Source: Bryobacterales bacterium KBS 96 (GTDB lineage: Bacteria; Acidobacteriota; Terriglobia; Bryobacterales; Bryobacteraceae). Taken from it: a stretch of DNA of 64,000 nucleotides. Below are positions 54,838 to 64,000 of the stretch, piece by piece. Positions within the stretch are counted from its first letter, which is position 1; each line of letters opens with the position of its first letter. Under the pieces are notes generated by a model that searched no databases, was not told where the DNA came from, and saw nothing but the letters and a program-made list of their open reading frames with translations. The translations under genes and the position numbers were made by a program. The stretch spans positions 3,429,304 to 3,493,303 of the forward strand of contig KB906767.1 in NCBI GenBank assembly GCA_000381625.1, read 5' to 3'.

Positions 54838-57468
54838 ATGTTCAGACGCAGAAGAAGCGCAGATGATTTTGCGGAGGAGATCAAATCGCATTTCGAGCTC
54901 GAAGCCGATGAGTTACAGAGCGAAGGCTTGAGCGAAGAAGAGGCGCGTCGCAGGGCAAGAGTCGAGTTCGGCAACGCGCAGACAGCACAGGAACGCTTCT
55001 ATCTCAGAAGCCGTATCGTATGGTTCGACAATCTGCTACACGATATTAAATTCGCGAGTCGTCAGCTGATAAGAAATCCGAGCTTTGCCTCCATCGCAAT
55101 CGTCACCCTTGCGTTGGGCATCGCCGCCAACAGCACGATTTTCAGTTGGATCAACTCGACTCTACTCGACCCCATTCCCGGGATCGCGCACACGAGCGAC
55201 ATGATCACGATCATGCGGGGCGAAAGAAGCGAGCATCCAACGCCTCCATTTTCGTACCTGGACTTCGCGGACCTTCGCGATAGCACGCGGAGCTTCACCG
55301 GGTTGCTCGCTTATCACGACGACTACATGGCGATCACGGAATCGGGCAAGCCCGAGCGCATTTATGGGACACTGGCGTCGTCGAATTACTTTGAGGTACT
55401 CGGTGTGCGCCCGATCCTAGGCCGGTCGCTTGAATCGACTGCGCCGAATGAGCGGCGGGGTACAGCGGAAGCGGTGCTCGGTTACGGCTTATGGCAGAAC
55501 CATTTTGGCGCGGATCCTTCGATCATCGGAAAGATCGTTCATATCAATCTGCGTCCGTACACAATTGTTGGTGTCGCCCCCGAGGGCTTCCAAGGCTGCA
55601 AGAGCGGATTGCGGTCCGATCTATGGATACCGCTTGGCATGGATTCGCAGGTTTGGGGCTCTGATCGAATCAAGTATCGCGACGTCCTATGGCTCAACGT
55701 GCTCGGCAAGCTCAAGCCGGGAGTCGATCATCACCAGGCTGAAAATGAGCTGAATATCCTGATGCAGCGCCTCGCGGAGCGGTTTCCGGATGCGCACAAG
55801 GGACCGAACACGATCTCCTCCGATCCGCTGTGGCGGTCGCCCTTTGGAGCGAACGTCTATCTTTATGGAACGCTGCCCATTCTTTTCGCGCTGGCTTTGG
55901 TGCTCTTGCTGCTGGCCTGCGCGAACCTGGCGAATCTTCTGTTGGTGGGCTCGGTGGCGCGCCGGCGCGAATTTGCCATTCGCCTGTCGATAGGGGCAAC
56001 TCGCTGGAGGCTGGTGCTTCAGCTGATGGTGGAGAATGCGTTGATCGCACTGGCAGGAGGCGGGCTCGCGCTGTTGTTGACTAAATGGACGGCGCACGGA
56101 TTGTCTGCGTTTCTGCCGCCCACGACGCTTCCTCTTACTCTGAATGGACGCGTTGACCGAACGGTGCTAGTGGCGACCATTATGATTTCGCTTCTCACTG
56201 CCGCGGTGTCCGGCGTTTTGCCGGCGCTTCGAGCTTCCCGCCTCGCCCTCGCTCCGGTGTCTGCCCTGAAGGATGAAGCACTCAATACCTCCGGAGGAAT
56301 CCACAAATCGCGCCTGGCAGGAGGACTGGTCGTCGGACAGATTGCGCTGTCGATGCTGCTACTGGTCTGTGCCGGACTATTAGTCAGCAGCCAGCAGAAA
56401 GCACAGGATTCCTATCCGGGGTTCGACCCCAGCCACATGTTTCTTGCGAGCTTTGATCTGAAACCAATGGGCTATTCCAGAGCGCAAGGCATCGAGTTTG
56501 ACAAACAGATGCTCGTGCGTCTGAAGTCGCTGCCTGGCGTCCAATCGGTCACGCTGGGAGATTTCTCGCCGCTGAGTTACACCATTCATACGGATTTTAT
56601 CCAGCCTGAAGGCTATGTGCCCGGGAAGAACGAGTCCATGGAGGTCGACAGGGGTGTGGCGGGGCCGGAGTACTTGCGGACCGTACGAACAGCCTTGCTG
56701 GCTGGACGGGACTTTACCGACAGGGACAATGCCAGCGCCCTACCAGTCTCGATTGTCAACAAGGCATTGGCCGACCGCTATTGGCAGGGACAGGACCCGA
56801 TCGGCAAGCGGCTGCAGGTTGCCGGACACTGGACGACAGTGGTTGGTGTGGCCGCCAATGGGAAGTACCGGCGCCTGGTTTACGATACTGCGCCGCTGGT
56901 GCTGATTCCGATGTTGCAGAGTTACAGGACCGACCAGATTGTATATGTGCGTGTAGCCGGTGATCCTATGGCCTATGCTTCTGCTGTGGAACGAACAGTT
57001 CACGGACTCAATTCTGATTTGCCGCTCTTCAACGAGACCACGCTCGCCGCGAACATGCGGATGGGGAATGCCTTTGAGCGCATCGCAGCAGCCTTCGCAG
57101 GTTCATTCGGGCTGTTGGCTCTTATTCTCGCTGCCATCGGAGTTTATGGTGTGGTTGCCTATGCCACGAAGCAACGCACTCATGAAATCGGCATTCGCAT
57201 GGCGCTCGGTGCAGGCAAGCGGGACATTTTTCGCCAAGTCTTGGGACGAGGTTTGCACTTTGCGGGCTTGGGGCTGGTCCTCGGTCTGATCATCTCATTT
57301 GCGCTTACCCGCTATCTACGTGGCATGCTCTATGGCGTGGGGACTGCGGATTGGCTGACATTCGTTATGGTTGCCATTCTTCTCTGCGTTGCTACACTGA
57401 TTGCCTGTTTTGTTCCTGCCCGCCGCGCAGCATCTATAGATCCCATGCAGGCCTTGCGGACAGAATGA
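54838..57468 (+). CDS. ADOP-type ABC permease (MacB/FtsX-like, no ATPase)
   Basis: 876 residues from ATG 54838 behind GAGGAGG. N-terminal helical domain (HFELEADELQSEGLSEEEAR), then two MacB periplasmic-core/FtsX units: first membrane helix SIAIVTLALGIAANSTIFSW, FtsX helices around 370-480, the second half beginning at about 520, final FtsX helices GLLALILAAIGVYGVVAYAT and ending with RRAASIDPMQALRTE. No nucleotide-binding domain is encoded nearby. Function unproven; antimicrobial or lipoprotein export is the usual suggestion for the family. Confidence 0.92.
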   Translation: MFRRRRSADDFAEEIKSHFELEADELQSEGLSEEEARRRARVEFGNAQTAQERFYLRSRIVWFDNLLHDIKFASRQLIRNPSFASIAIVTLALGIAANSTIFSWINSTLLDPIPGIAHTSDMITIMRGERSEHPTPPFSYLDFADLRDSTRSFTGLLAYHDDYMAITESGKPERIYGTLASSNYFEVLGVRPILGRSLESTAPNERRGTAEAVLGYGLWQNHFGADPSIIGKIVHINLRPYTIVGVAPEGFQGCKSGLRSDLWIPLGMDSQVWGSDRIKYRDVLWLNVLGKLKPGVDHHQAENELNILMQRLAERFPDAHKGPNTISSDPLWRSPFGANVYLYGTLPILFALALVLLLLACANLANLLLVGSVARRREFAIRLSIGATRWRLVLQLMVENALIALAGGGLALLLTKWTAHGLSAFLPPTTLPLTLNGRVDRTVLVATIMISLLTAAVSGVLPALRASRLALAPVSALKDEALNTSGGIHKSRLAGGLVVGQIALSMLLLVCAGLLVSSQQKAQDSYPGFDPSHMFLASFDLKPMGYSRAQGIEFDKQMLVRLKSLPGVQSVTLGDFSPLSYTIHTDFIQPEGYVPGKNESMEVDRGVAGPEYLRTVRTALLAGRDFTDRDNASALPVSIVNKALADRYWQGQDPIGKRLQVAGHWTTVVGVAANGKYRRLVYDTAPLVLIPMLQSYRTDQIVYVRVAGDPMAYASAVERTVHGLNSDLPLFNETTLAANMRMGNAFERIAAAFAGSFGLLALILAAIGVYGVVAYATKQRTHEIGIRMALGAGKRDIFRQVLGRGLHFAGLGLVLGLIISFALTRYLRGMLYGVGTADWLTFVMVAILLCVATLIACFVPARRAASIDPMQALRTE

Positions 57469-57557
57469 CCAAGGTAAACCGACATCGGACTTACGGCATG
57501 ACACCGGAATGGCGCATCATCGGCGAGTCACTCATCGACAGGGTTCTGGGCAGATGA
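57465..57557 (+). CDS. Possible 30-residue ORF overlapping the permease stop
   Basis: ATG at 57465 overlaps the permease TGA, and the frame gives 30 residues (MTKVNRHRTYGMTPEWRIIG and a basic end). No ribosome-binding site of its own and no known relative; may be chance. Confidence 0.2.
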   Translation: MTKVNRHRTYGMTPEWRIIGESLIDRVLGR

Positions 57558-57588
57558 CGGGCTATCCGGAAGGAACAACGCCCGTCAT
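57554..57588 (+). terminator. Hairpin after the ADOP permease gene
   Basis: ATGACGGGC and GCCCGTCAT pair perfectly (9 bp) around a 17-nt loop, about 90 bp after the permease stop. No T-run follows. Confidence 0.4.
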
Positions 57589-58740
57589 GCATAATACAGC
57601 GTCGCCGGACAATAAGGGCACACTAAAAACCTCTTAAACTCCTACTGACACCGGAATCCTAACTAAGGAGGCGCCGCCTCCTCGCGCAGGCAAGTCATCC
57701 CCCAGCCTTCGCTTCGCTGCAGACCTCCGCTTCGCTCCGCAGTGTCCGCTCCGCTTCAAGTGTGGGCGGTCCGCCCTGATTTGCCTTTGCTACCCTCCAT
57801 CCCTCGCCGGGAAGGCAGGAGTGCATGCGATGCACCCCAATTTCGACAAGAAAAAATCTGTGGATTTCGCTTGCGCGACGGTTGGGAGTCCTTTCCGCAC
57901 GACCGCGCCGGGGTGTGTTTGAGGCTGAGCCGCGTGAAACACGGTGCTGGATGCGGCTGCTGGCTGACGCACGCAGCCGTAAGGAAACAACCTCACGGCG
58001 AAAGGCGACTCTCTGTGAATTCTAGACCAGTGAACGCAACTTGCGACTTGCTCCTCACTGCGATCGATCTAAACTCGTAGCTTTCTGGCTTTCTCGTCAA
58101 GCTGTGAAAGCAGGAACAGGAGTATTGCGAGGGTAACACTCATTTGCTTGGCCGATGTTTCAGATTTCGCACCGAGAAACTTGCAGGGCAGCCATATCGT
58201 CGGTAGTGACTACGTCACTTAACGGCCCGATCGATAGCAGTTCCGAGGATGCGGTGCGCGCGCTACCTCCATTGAATTGGGAGCTGCTAGATCGGTCAAT
58301 TCTCTTCGAGCGGCAGTCTCACAAAATTCGCAATCACACAGCAATTTTCTTCTTGGCAGAATAACTTTCCGAGCTTGCTTCGTGCTTTGTAGGCGTGATT
58401 CTCCATATTCATTCTGAACCGCGCCGATCATGCCCCTATCGTCGTGGCTCAAACTTATGAAGAACGACGTAAGAGCCATTTTGAGCGAGCAAAGCGCAAC
58501 AAGTGAACCGCCTAGGTCCTCGCGGCGCACGTGTCAGCCGAGTTCTATCTTGATTGCGTACGATCTTGGTCAAAAGATTCTCGCTTTGACCAATGCTTCG
58601 ATTCGGGTCAGCATCAATCTTCTGGTCCAATCCATCAGTATCAGCGCGTTCGCCTTAGGATTGTTAGCGCAAAGACGAAGTGATCCCAAATGATGGCTCG
58701 TATGCGAACATGATTACCGGATGATATCTTGACCGGCACG
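57589..58740. other. Long intergenic stretch, no convincing gene
   Basis: About 1.1 kb without a recognisable protein on either strand; short open frames are below 112 residues and have no family features. Repeated CTTCGCT/CCGCT strings occur at 57706-57755. The region borders a truncated gene and looks like rearranged DNA. Confidence 0.45.
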
Positions 58741-60951
58741 TCATTCTGAAGTAGTAGCCGCCGTGGCCGAAGCCGAATGCAGTACGGCAAGATGTGTCGT
58801 CAACGTGGCAAGCGTCGAACTTGCCATACCGCTGCAATCCTGCAGATAGAAGGGCATCCCATCGGTACCCCAGGCGCCAGTCATTGCTGTTCCACGTGCG
58901 CCACCTTGGACGAATACTGGCCCGGTAGGCGATCCGATACGTATTTGTATACAACTCGCAGTTGGAGCGTTCCAGCCGAGTACCGCAGTCCCCAGTGCCC
59001 CAGCCGCTTCGATGCCTATGGTTGTCGGCTGGGTAGAGTCGGGAAGCGTACTCGGAAGCAAATAGAAGCTGGCCTGTCCAATTCTTTGCGAGATAGTCTC
59101 AACAACCACCCGTACCGTCAATTTAGCGAGCGTATTCGAATCCGTAAGTGGCCTATCGCCACTCCGATCTTGCAGGAAAAACGTTATCCCATCGCGAACC
59201 CACAGACCGGTGGTTGCGATTCCTTCTGATCCGCCGGTGGCGAAAAGTGCGCCTGAGGGAGCGCCGACGTGGATTTCAACCGTCTCGGTTCCGGGAGCGG
59301 ACCATATCAGGCGCGTCGTGCCGAAAGTTGATCCAAACTGCGCCGGTATGGTTGCAGGCTGGTTTGCTTCAATGGCCTCCGGATCCAAATAGAAAGCCAC
59401 GCTCCGACTTGCCAGCCTGGCAAATGGCGCCTTCTGAACAACGTGAATCGTTAACACAGCCAGAGTGCCAGCGGAGTCTGTCGAACCACCATTTTGCAGG
59501 AAGAACGTCGTTCCGTCAGCTACCCACAAACCGGTAGTTGCGGTTCCGCTCGATGATCCAATTGCAAATAGCGGCCCCCACGGTGACCCAACGCGGATCT
59601 CTACTTCTTCGGCAGACGGGACGCACCATATCAGATGCGCAATCGATAATGTCGAGCCAGGCACGGCGGCAATCGTCGTTGGGTCTCCGGAATCGATGAT
59701 TGTCGCGGGATCCAAATAGAACGCGCCCAAACCCCAATTAGCGCGCTGCGGGAGCGGTTCGGACTTTACGTATACGGTCAAGACTGCAAGTGTGCTTGAG
59801 AAATCGCGGCACTCTGAACTGCTACAGTCTTGAAGATAGAACTTCATGCCATCAGTTGCCCACGGACCCGTAATCGCAGATCCAGTAGGCCCTCCTGATG
59901 CAAATAAGGGCCCAGATGGCGAACCGATGTGGATTTCTATAATTTCAGCGACGGGCACATTCCACACTAGGTTAACCACGCCGACATTAGACCCCGGCTC
60001 TGCAGCGACTGTGGTTGGGCAATTCGGATCTGGCAGATCTGCAGGATCGACCCAAAAGATTCGTAAATCCTGCAGCGACGATATATTCGAGGTTGGCGCC
60101 CCAACCTGACCGATTCTGATTTCATCGGCCTGTGCTACCAGATTCCCAACATCAGCGCCAATATCGGCGCCATCTGTGGCTTTTCCGTGCGCCATGCTAT
60201 CGCTCGTGAGCGTTAGATCCCCCTTACTCCAGTCAGTGAACCCAACATCTGCAGGATCCACAACCTCGTAGTTTTGGTTCGCCACACTCGAAGCCATATC
60301 GGTGTAAGGAGAATAATTGCCGATGCGGGACAAGATATTCGACTGTAGATCCCATTCAGGGAAAATGCCCTTCCAATCTGGAGGATCTGGGCTCGATAGA
60401 TGCCAACCTGAGCAACATGTACTCAACACTATATTGTTTGTATAGACGTGGTCTTGTCTCACTACGCCATCTTCAACGTCTTCGGCATACGTTCCGATCG
60501 TTGCCGTGTTGTGATCGACCGTTAGCTGATCTATCGTGTTTACTTGAAGCGCATCATGAATGTTGCGCCACAACTTGTTGCGGATCAGAATACGGCGAGT
60601 TAGCCCGATTGGAGCTGCATAGTCAGTCGCCAACAACTGCATGCCAAACGTGGCATCTTCGATGATGTTCCCTTCAAAGGTAATATCCTCTACCGCGCAA
60701 AAATAGCATTGATTATATTGATTCTTGACCGTGAATAAGACAGCATATCCGCCCTGGCCATCAGGCCAGGAGTGTTCAAGGACATTCTTGTGAAACCAAA
60801 TTCGCCGGCCACTTTTTAACTCAAATATATTTTTAACCGATGGATGATAACCGTTATACGGGGGATCGGAGGGATTCCACTCAAGGCGTTTAGCCACCAT
60901 GACCCGATCTCTTCGGCGGGTGGGCATTCGTTTACCCAAGAACCACCGCAC
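58741..60951 (-). pseudogene. 5'-truncated beta-helix protein with four C-terminal Ig-like repeats
   Basis: Continuous frame of about 736 residues on the minus strand; GTG 60951 is its upper limit. Residues about 25-270 follow a right-handed parallel beta-helix protein (VKNIFELKSGRRIWFHKNVL, VEDITFEGNIIEDATFG, LTVDHNTATIG). The family normally has a signal peptide and several hundred residues before this, which are absent. From about 320 four repeats of about 105 residues follow, each with VEIHVGAPSG-like and GIATTGLWVRDGITFFLQD-like cores. Probably a secreted surface protein that has lost its 5' end by rearrangement near 60.9 kb. Confidence 0.7.
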
Positions 60952-61294
60952 GATTGCAATTGCATTTTCTCTTCAGATAGGGGCAGAAGCTCTGTGCAAC
61001 ACGATTGCGGCGAGTTTTCAACTGTACAAATCCCCTTGGTTGGATTTTCTAAACTTGCTCGACGTCAGTATTCAAGTGGTGACTGTTACGACGTGCATTC
61101 TGACGCTCACGTCGCATCGGAAACTGATGATTGAACGCGGACACATTCCGGATTGGTTTCCGCGCTTGTTGGCGTTCGCTCCCGTTTTGCAGCGCCTCGG
61201 CGATGAGGCGCATGCACAATCAACTCCATGGGTCGTAGCGTTCTTGCTAGGCGGCCATCGGAACGCCGAAAGGAAGAAAAACTATGCAGACTGA
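60899..61294 (+). CDS. Possible small membrane protein
   Basis: 131-residue frame with two or three hydrophobic segments (TIAIAFSLQIGAEALC, FLNLLDVSIQVVTVTTCILT, RLLAFAPVLQRLG). It overlaps the next gene by 11 bp and, at its left end, the antisense beta-helix frame. No family recognised; could be a remnant. Low support. Confidence 0.3.
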   Translation: MTRSLRRVGIRLPKNHRTIAIAFSLQIGAEALCNTIAASFQLYKSPWLDFLNLLDVSIQVVTVTTCILTLTSHRKLMIERGHIPDWFPRLLAFAPVLQRLGDEAHAQSTPWVVAFLLGGHRNAERKKNYAD

Positions 61295-62153
61295 CGATCA
61301 GATTCAGCAATTGTCCACAGCTGCCATCGGCGAGACGCTCACGGTTTATCGATTGAGCGATAGATCGAGCTATCCAGCGATTATTCCAGCCAAGGCAGAC
61401 CGCTATTGGATGGACATCAAGTTCGGCGGTTGGCCGAACCGATGTCTTCCGCTTCTGATAGCCAACCAAAACGGCTGGATGATCCTCAACGATCATGATG
61501 TGGAAATCACCTGGACGGGAAATGCCGGCCTGGATGCCTTGAAGTTTGAATTCCCCAAAGGCCGGCGGTCGAGTACCCCGCAATCGATGTTTGGCGGTGG
61601 TATTGTCACATGGACCTTTCCGTACTTATTCCGCACTCCGCCGGGGATCAATCTTTGGGTGCGCGGTCCAGCAAACATTCCCAAACCCGCTGTTGCGCCT
61701 CTGGAAGGGATTGTGGAAACGGACTGGCTTCCGTACACATTCACGATGAATTGGCAGATCACAAGGCCGGGCAAAACGGTCACCTTCGAAAAAGACGAGC
61801 CAATCTGCTTTATTACTCCCGTGAGGAGGTACGAAGCAGAGCACCTGCATCCGGTGATCAAGAACCTGGATTCCGAGCCGGCGCTTAAGGCGGAATACGA
61901 AGCCTGGCACGCCAGACGTCTTCAAGGAATTGCCAAATCAGGACCTGAAGGCACGCAGGGCGAGAAGGCTGTTGCCGACCAAGGGCAGTACATTCGCGGA
62001 GAAGGGCTGGACGGGAAGCGGGTTAACGAGCATCAGACAAAGCTGCGAATCCCCGCGTTCGAAGAACTGGAGCCGGCTCCACCCACGACAGACTTGCCGA
62101 AGGACGAAAAGCCGCGAAACACCGGCGTACTCGGGAAGCTCTTTGGACGTTAA
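61284..62153 (+). CDS. DUF6065-like protein
   Basis: 289 residues from ATG 61284 behind AAAGGAAGAAAAAC. Core sequence: DRYWMDIKFGGWPNRCLPLL, ANQNGWMILNDHDVEITW, GGGIVTWTFPYLFRTPPGIN, VRGPANIPKPAVAPLEGIVE, FTMNWQITRPGKTVTFEKDE, a set of motifs recalled for DUF6065, proteins of unknown function often near biosynthetic or peptide-modifying genes. No signal peptide or membrane helix. The stop overlaps the stop of a converging small gene. Confidence 0.75.
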   Translation: MQTDDQIQQLSTAAIGETLTVYRLSDRSSYPAIIPAKADRYWMDIKFGGWPNRCLPLLIANQNGWMILNDHDVEITWTGNAGLDALKFEFPKGRRSSTPQSMFGGGIVTWTFPYLFRTPPGINLWVRGPANIPKPAVAPLEGIVETDWLPYTFTMNWQITRPGKTVTFEKDEPICFITPVRRYEAEHLHPVIKNLDSEPALKAEYEAWHARRLQGIAKSGPEGTQGEKAVADQGQYIRGEGLDGKRVNEHQTKLRIPAFEELEPAPPTTDLPKDEKPRNTGVLGKLFGR

Positions 62154-62466
62154 GCCGGCTTTTTCTTTCTCCCCCAGCGGGCCAGCGCCATATTTCGAGC
62201 GCATGCGGATCGTTCTTCCGGCGTAAGGCCTTGCCAACGGCGCGCCGCGACTTTAACCATTGCTTCGCTCAACATTTCCGGCCGCGCGCCGGTTGGAATT
62301 AGGTCCTGAGTATCGTTTCTTTTTCATCTCTTGGGCGAACAGCTCGGTTCCTTGAGTTAAAACTTCCGCCCGAGTGACATTGTGCGCTTTCGCGACTCGA
62401 TTGAGTCTGGAATAAAAGCGCGCCGGTAGGCCGAACCAAACCGGTTGGAGGAAGTCATCGGAGGCT
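62150..62466 (-). pseudogene. Decayed ribbon-helix-helix gene with basic C-terminus
   Basis: A good ribosome-binding site (AGGAGG) precedes ATG at 62456-62458 on the minus strand, but its frame ends after 33 codons. The protein-like sequence VWFGLPARFYSRLNRVAKAH, NVTRAEVLTQGTELFAQEMK lies in the next frame, and the tail MLSEAMVKVAARRWQGLTPE, ERSACARNMALARWGRKKK, ending at 62150, in another. Together they resemble a small Arc/CopG-type DNA-binding protein broken by two frameshifts. The last piece alone (62150-62275) is a 41-codon ORF. Confidence 0.5.
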
Positions 62467-62546
62467 TCCTCCTATTTCTTTATGACACGCTTTTCGCTCA
62501 AGCAATTACTTTACCGCTATTCAGCTATCAGAGTTTTCGCTTTAAC

Positions 62547-62600
62547 TATACATGCTGCATGTATAAAATGATTGACAATGTACCGCATGCATGATATATC
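62547..62600 (+). promoter_or_regulatory. Sigma-70 promoter with palindromic operator before the integrase operon
   Basis: TTGACA (62572-62577), 17 bp, TATATC (62595-62600). Directly upstream is a perfect 19-bp palindrome TATACATGCTGCATGTATA (62547-62565), and GCATGCATG occurs again in the spacer, so a repressor of the integrase genes may bind here. Confidence 0.7.
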
Positions 62601-62703
62601 GTTCAGTTGCTGAAACGAATTTATTCGGCCTTAGCATTTTGACTGCATTCATGCATCTCTTGTTGAGAGAGCACAAATTCTTAGAAAGGAAACGAAAAAC
62701 TTC

Positions 62704-62823
62704 ATGCAGCACGAACAAGCTATCACCGCTCAGACGCAGACACACCTAAGATTGGAATCAATCTATTGCCTGCTCCGGCTGGCAACGCCCAGGTCTCAGC
62801 CTAATGTGATCGGACACCCATAA
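62704..62823 (+). CDS. Possible 39-residue leader protein of the integrase operon
   Basis: ATG 62704 follows AGAAAGGAAACG by about 14 bp. The frame (MQHEQAITAQTQTHLRLESI and a 19-residue tail) has no known relative. Its place between a strong promoter and an HTH gene makes it plausible, but it is weakly supported. Confidence 0.35.
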   Translation: MQHEQAITAQTQTHLRLESIYCLLRLATPRSQPNVIGHP

Positions 62824-62849
62824 ATCGAAGGAACTTCGAGGACGAAACT

Positions 62850-63155
62850 TTGAATAGCTCATATCTCGAACCTTGGCCGCAGCCGGGGACCCGCGTGGAA
62901 TCCGAAACACCTATAAATTCACCGGCATCCTCTCTGGAGCCACACTACTCCGTGCAGGTACTAGCGGAGCTTTGGAGGCTGGACGAATCGACTATCCGCC
63001 GGATCTTCGAAGCCGCTCCCGGCGTTCTACGCCTTGGCAACGACAAGCGGCGGAGCGGAAAGCGTGAATATTTCACGTTGAGAATTCCTGCCTCCGTCGC
63101 TGAACGGGAATATCAGCGGAGAGTTGTGGCCCTAGCTCAGAAGAAGGGCGCTTAG
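62850..63155 (+). CDS. HTH/excisionase-like protein next to integrase
   Basis: 101 residues from TTG 62850. A helix-turn-helix near 32-70 (YSVQVLAELWRLDESTIRRI, FEAAPGVLRLGND, KREYFTLRIPASVAEREY) resembles MerR/excisionase-type domains that decide integrase direction. It is 3 bp ahead of the integrase frame, so the two are translated together. No ATG alternative inside the first 20 codons. Confidence 0.65.
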   Translation: MNSSYLEPWPQPGTRVESETPINSPASSLEPHYSVQVLAELWRLDESTIRRIFEAAPGVLRLGNDKRRSGKREYFTLRIPASVAEREYQRRVVALAQKKGA

Positions 63156-63158
63156 GCT

Positions 63159-64000
63159 GTGGCAGATCTGTTTCTCGTTCGGAACCATTCCGAAAAGTGT
63201 CCACATCGACACAGCGGGCCACGCTTCCTGAACTGCAAATGCAATCTCGGTGTAGATGGAGAGATTAAAGGCAAGCGGTATCGCAGATCTCTCTTTACTC
63301 GAAGCCTAGACAAGGCCTATAGAAAACTTGCCGCACTGGAGCGGCCCGACTACCGCCAACCCAAACCGCTGAAAGAGGCAATTGACGCTTTCAAGGCAGC
63401 CAAGAAAGATGTCGGCCACGGCACCAAGCGCAATCATCGGCGAGTTCTGGATAATTTTTTAGCAATCGCCAAAACTGCTAACATCGCGAGGCTCGACGAT
63501 GTCGAAATCGAGACGATTGATTTGTTTCGCGCAAAGCGACCGATTTCCGCGATGACCTGGACAAAAGAGCTCGCCATCTTGAGGAACTTTTTCAGTTTCT
63601 GTGTCAGCCGCAAATGGACCTATTCGAATCCGGCGAAAGAAGTGAAACCGCGCCGAAGGTCAAGCCAAGGCCAAAGGAGCCCTATACCGAGGAAGAAGTC
63701 ACTCAAATTCTTTTGGCGTGTGATCAACTCGGCAGAGCATCTTACGAACGGAGCAGAGCACAAGGCATGGTCCTGTTGCTTCGTTACACTGGCCTTCGGA
63801 TCAGTGATGTCATCACGCTCGCCCGCGACCGGCTGAAAGCGGATCGCATTTATCTACACACCATGAAGAATGGCAAGAACATCTTCTTACCTATTCCACC
63901 GCTGCTTCGAGAAACCCTCGACGCACTTCCTATACCCAAAGGAACGAAAGGGCAATCCAAGTACTTCTTTTGGAGCGGGAACGGAACGACTCGGGCTGTT
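63159..64000 (+). pseudogene. Tyrosine recombinase, frameshifted and running off the right edge
   Basis: Starts at GTG 63159. The N-terminus has a cysteine/histidine cluster (HSEKCPHRHSGPRFLNCKCN) and a core-binding domain (KRNHRRVLDNFLAIAKTANI, MTWTKELAILRNFFSFCVSR). Near 63652 the frame changes; the continuation KVKPRPKEPYTEEEVTQILL, MVLLLRYTGLRISDVITLAR (catalytic Arg), YLHTMKNGKNIFLPIP is open to the window end. The sequence fits if GCGCC at 63650 were shorter by two bases. H-R-H-Y residues lie beyond the window. Confidence 0.8.

Noticed and set aside
58155-58693. Short plus-strand frames downstream of the ADOP permease
   Set aside because: Under 90 codons, no motif, and atypical composition; treated as non-coding.
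1-64000. CRISPR arrays, tRNA or rRNA genes
   Set aside because: No regularly spaced direct repeats and no cloverleaf or rRNA signature were found by eye; integrases here are not next to a recognisable tRNA.

Overview
The window is a single chromosomal stretch from a GC-moderate (roughly 55-60 % by eye), soil-type Gram-negative bacterium. The best lineage clue is the PadR regulator plus a very large MacB/FtsX-type permease without an ATPase (the 'ADOP' arrangement at 54.4-57.5 kb), together with a family of secreted beta-helix/Ig-like proteins, an acidobacterial-type zinc ribbon and an acidobacterial-type secreted protein at 47 kb. These point to Acidobacteriota. That placement is inference from protein style; no rRNA or other phylogenetic marker is present and no tRNA was recognised.

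Region 1 (1-18 kb) is an energy and low-oxygen/starvation locus: phosphoketolase (partial), a beta-CASP metallo-beta-lactamase nuclease, phosphoglycerate mutase, a zinc alcohol dehydrogenase, a histidine kinase / CheY-like / NtrC-type regulator operon, a tandem universal stress protein, a five-gene nitrate-reductase-like cluster (transporter-cytochrome fusion, molybdopterin subunit, Fe-S subunit, Rieske protein, small membrane protein) and a HAD-phosphatase/P-loop ATPase fusion. Five of these genes are preceded by sequences with the GG-N10-GC spacing of sigma-54 promoters, which fits the sigma-54 activator encoded in the middle.

Region 2 (18-26 kb) holds a decayed dnaE2 tail, an ArdC-like antirestriction protein, and an ArsR-regulated dab operon for energy-coupled inorganic-carbon uptake (DabA and two antiporter-like membrane subunits). 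A 31-bp near-perfect palindrome sits directly in front of arsR.

Region 3 (26-46 kb) is accessory: cupin, DUF1059-LuxR regulator, TetR, two SDR enzymes, a truncated SnoaL-like gene, an alpha/beta hydrolase, a tyrosine recombinase, a penicillin/AHL-acylase-type hydrolase, a carboxylesterase, a BBE-type FAD oxidoreductase, a 1350-residue kinase-SARP-ATPase-TPR regulator, a metallo-beta-lactamase-like protein without its metal motif, and an amidohydrolase.

Region 4 (46-64 kb) is rich in damage and mobile DNA: a frameshifted hypothetical gene, a Crp regulator, DNA polymerase IV, a broken ATP-dependent ligase cut by an IS110-like remnant, an SSB, a second IS110-family element, the PadR/ADOP pair, a 5'-truncated beta-helix protein with four C-terminal repeats, a DUF6065-like gene, a decayed ribbon-helix-helix gene and, at the right edge, a small integrase operon whose recombinase is frameshifted and runs off the window.
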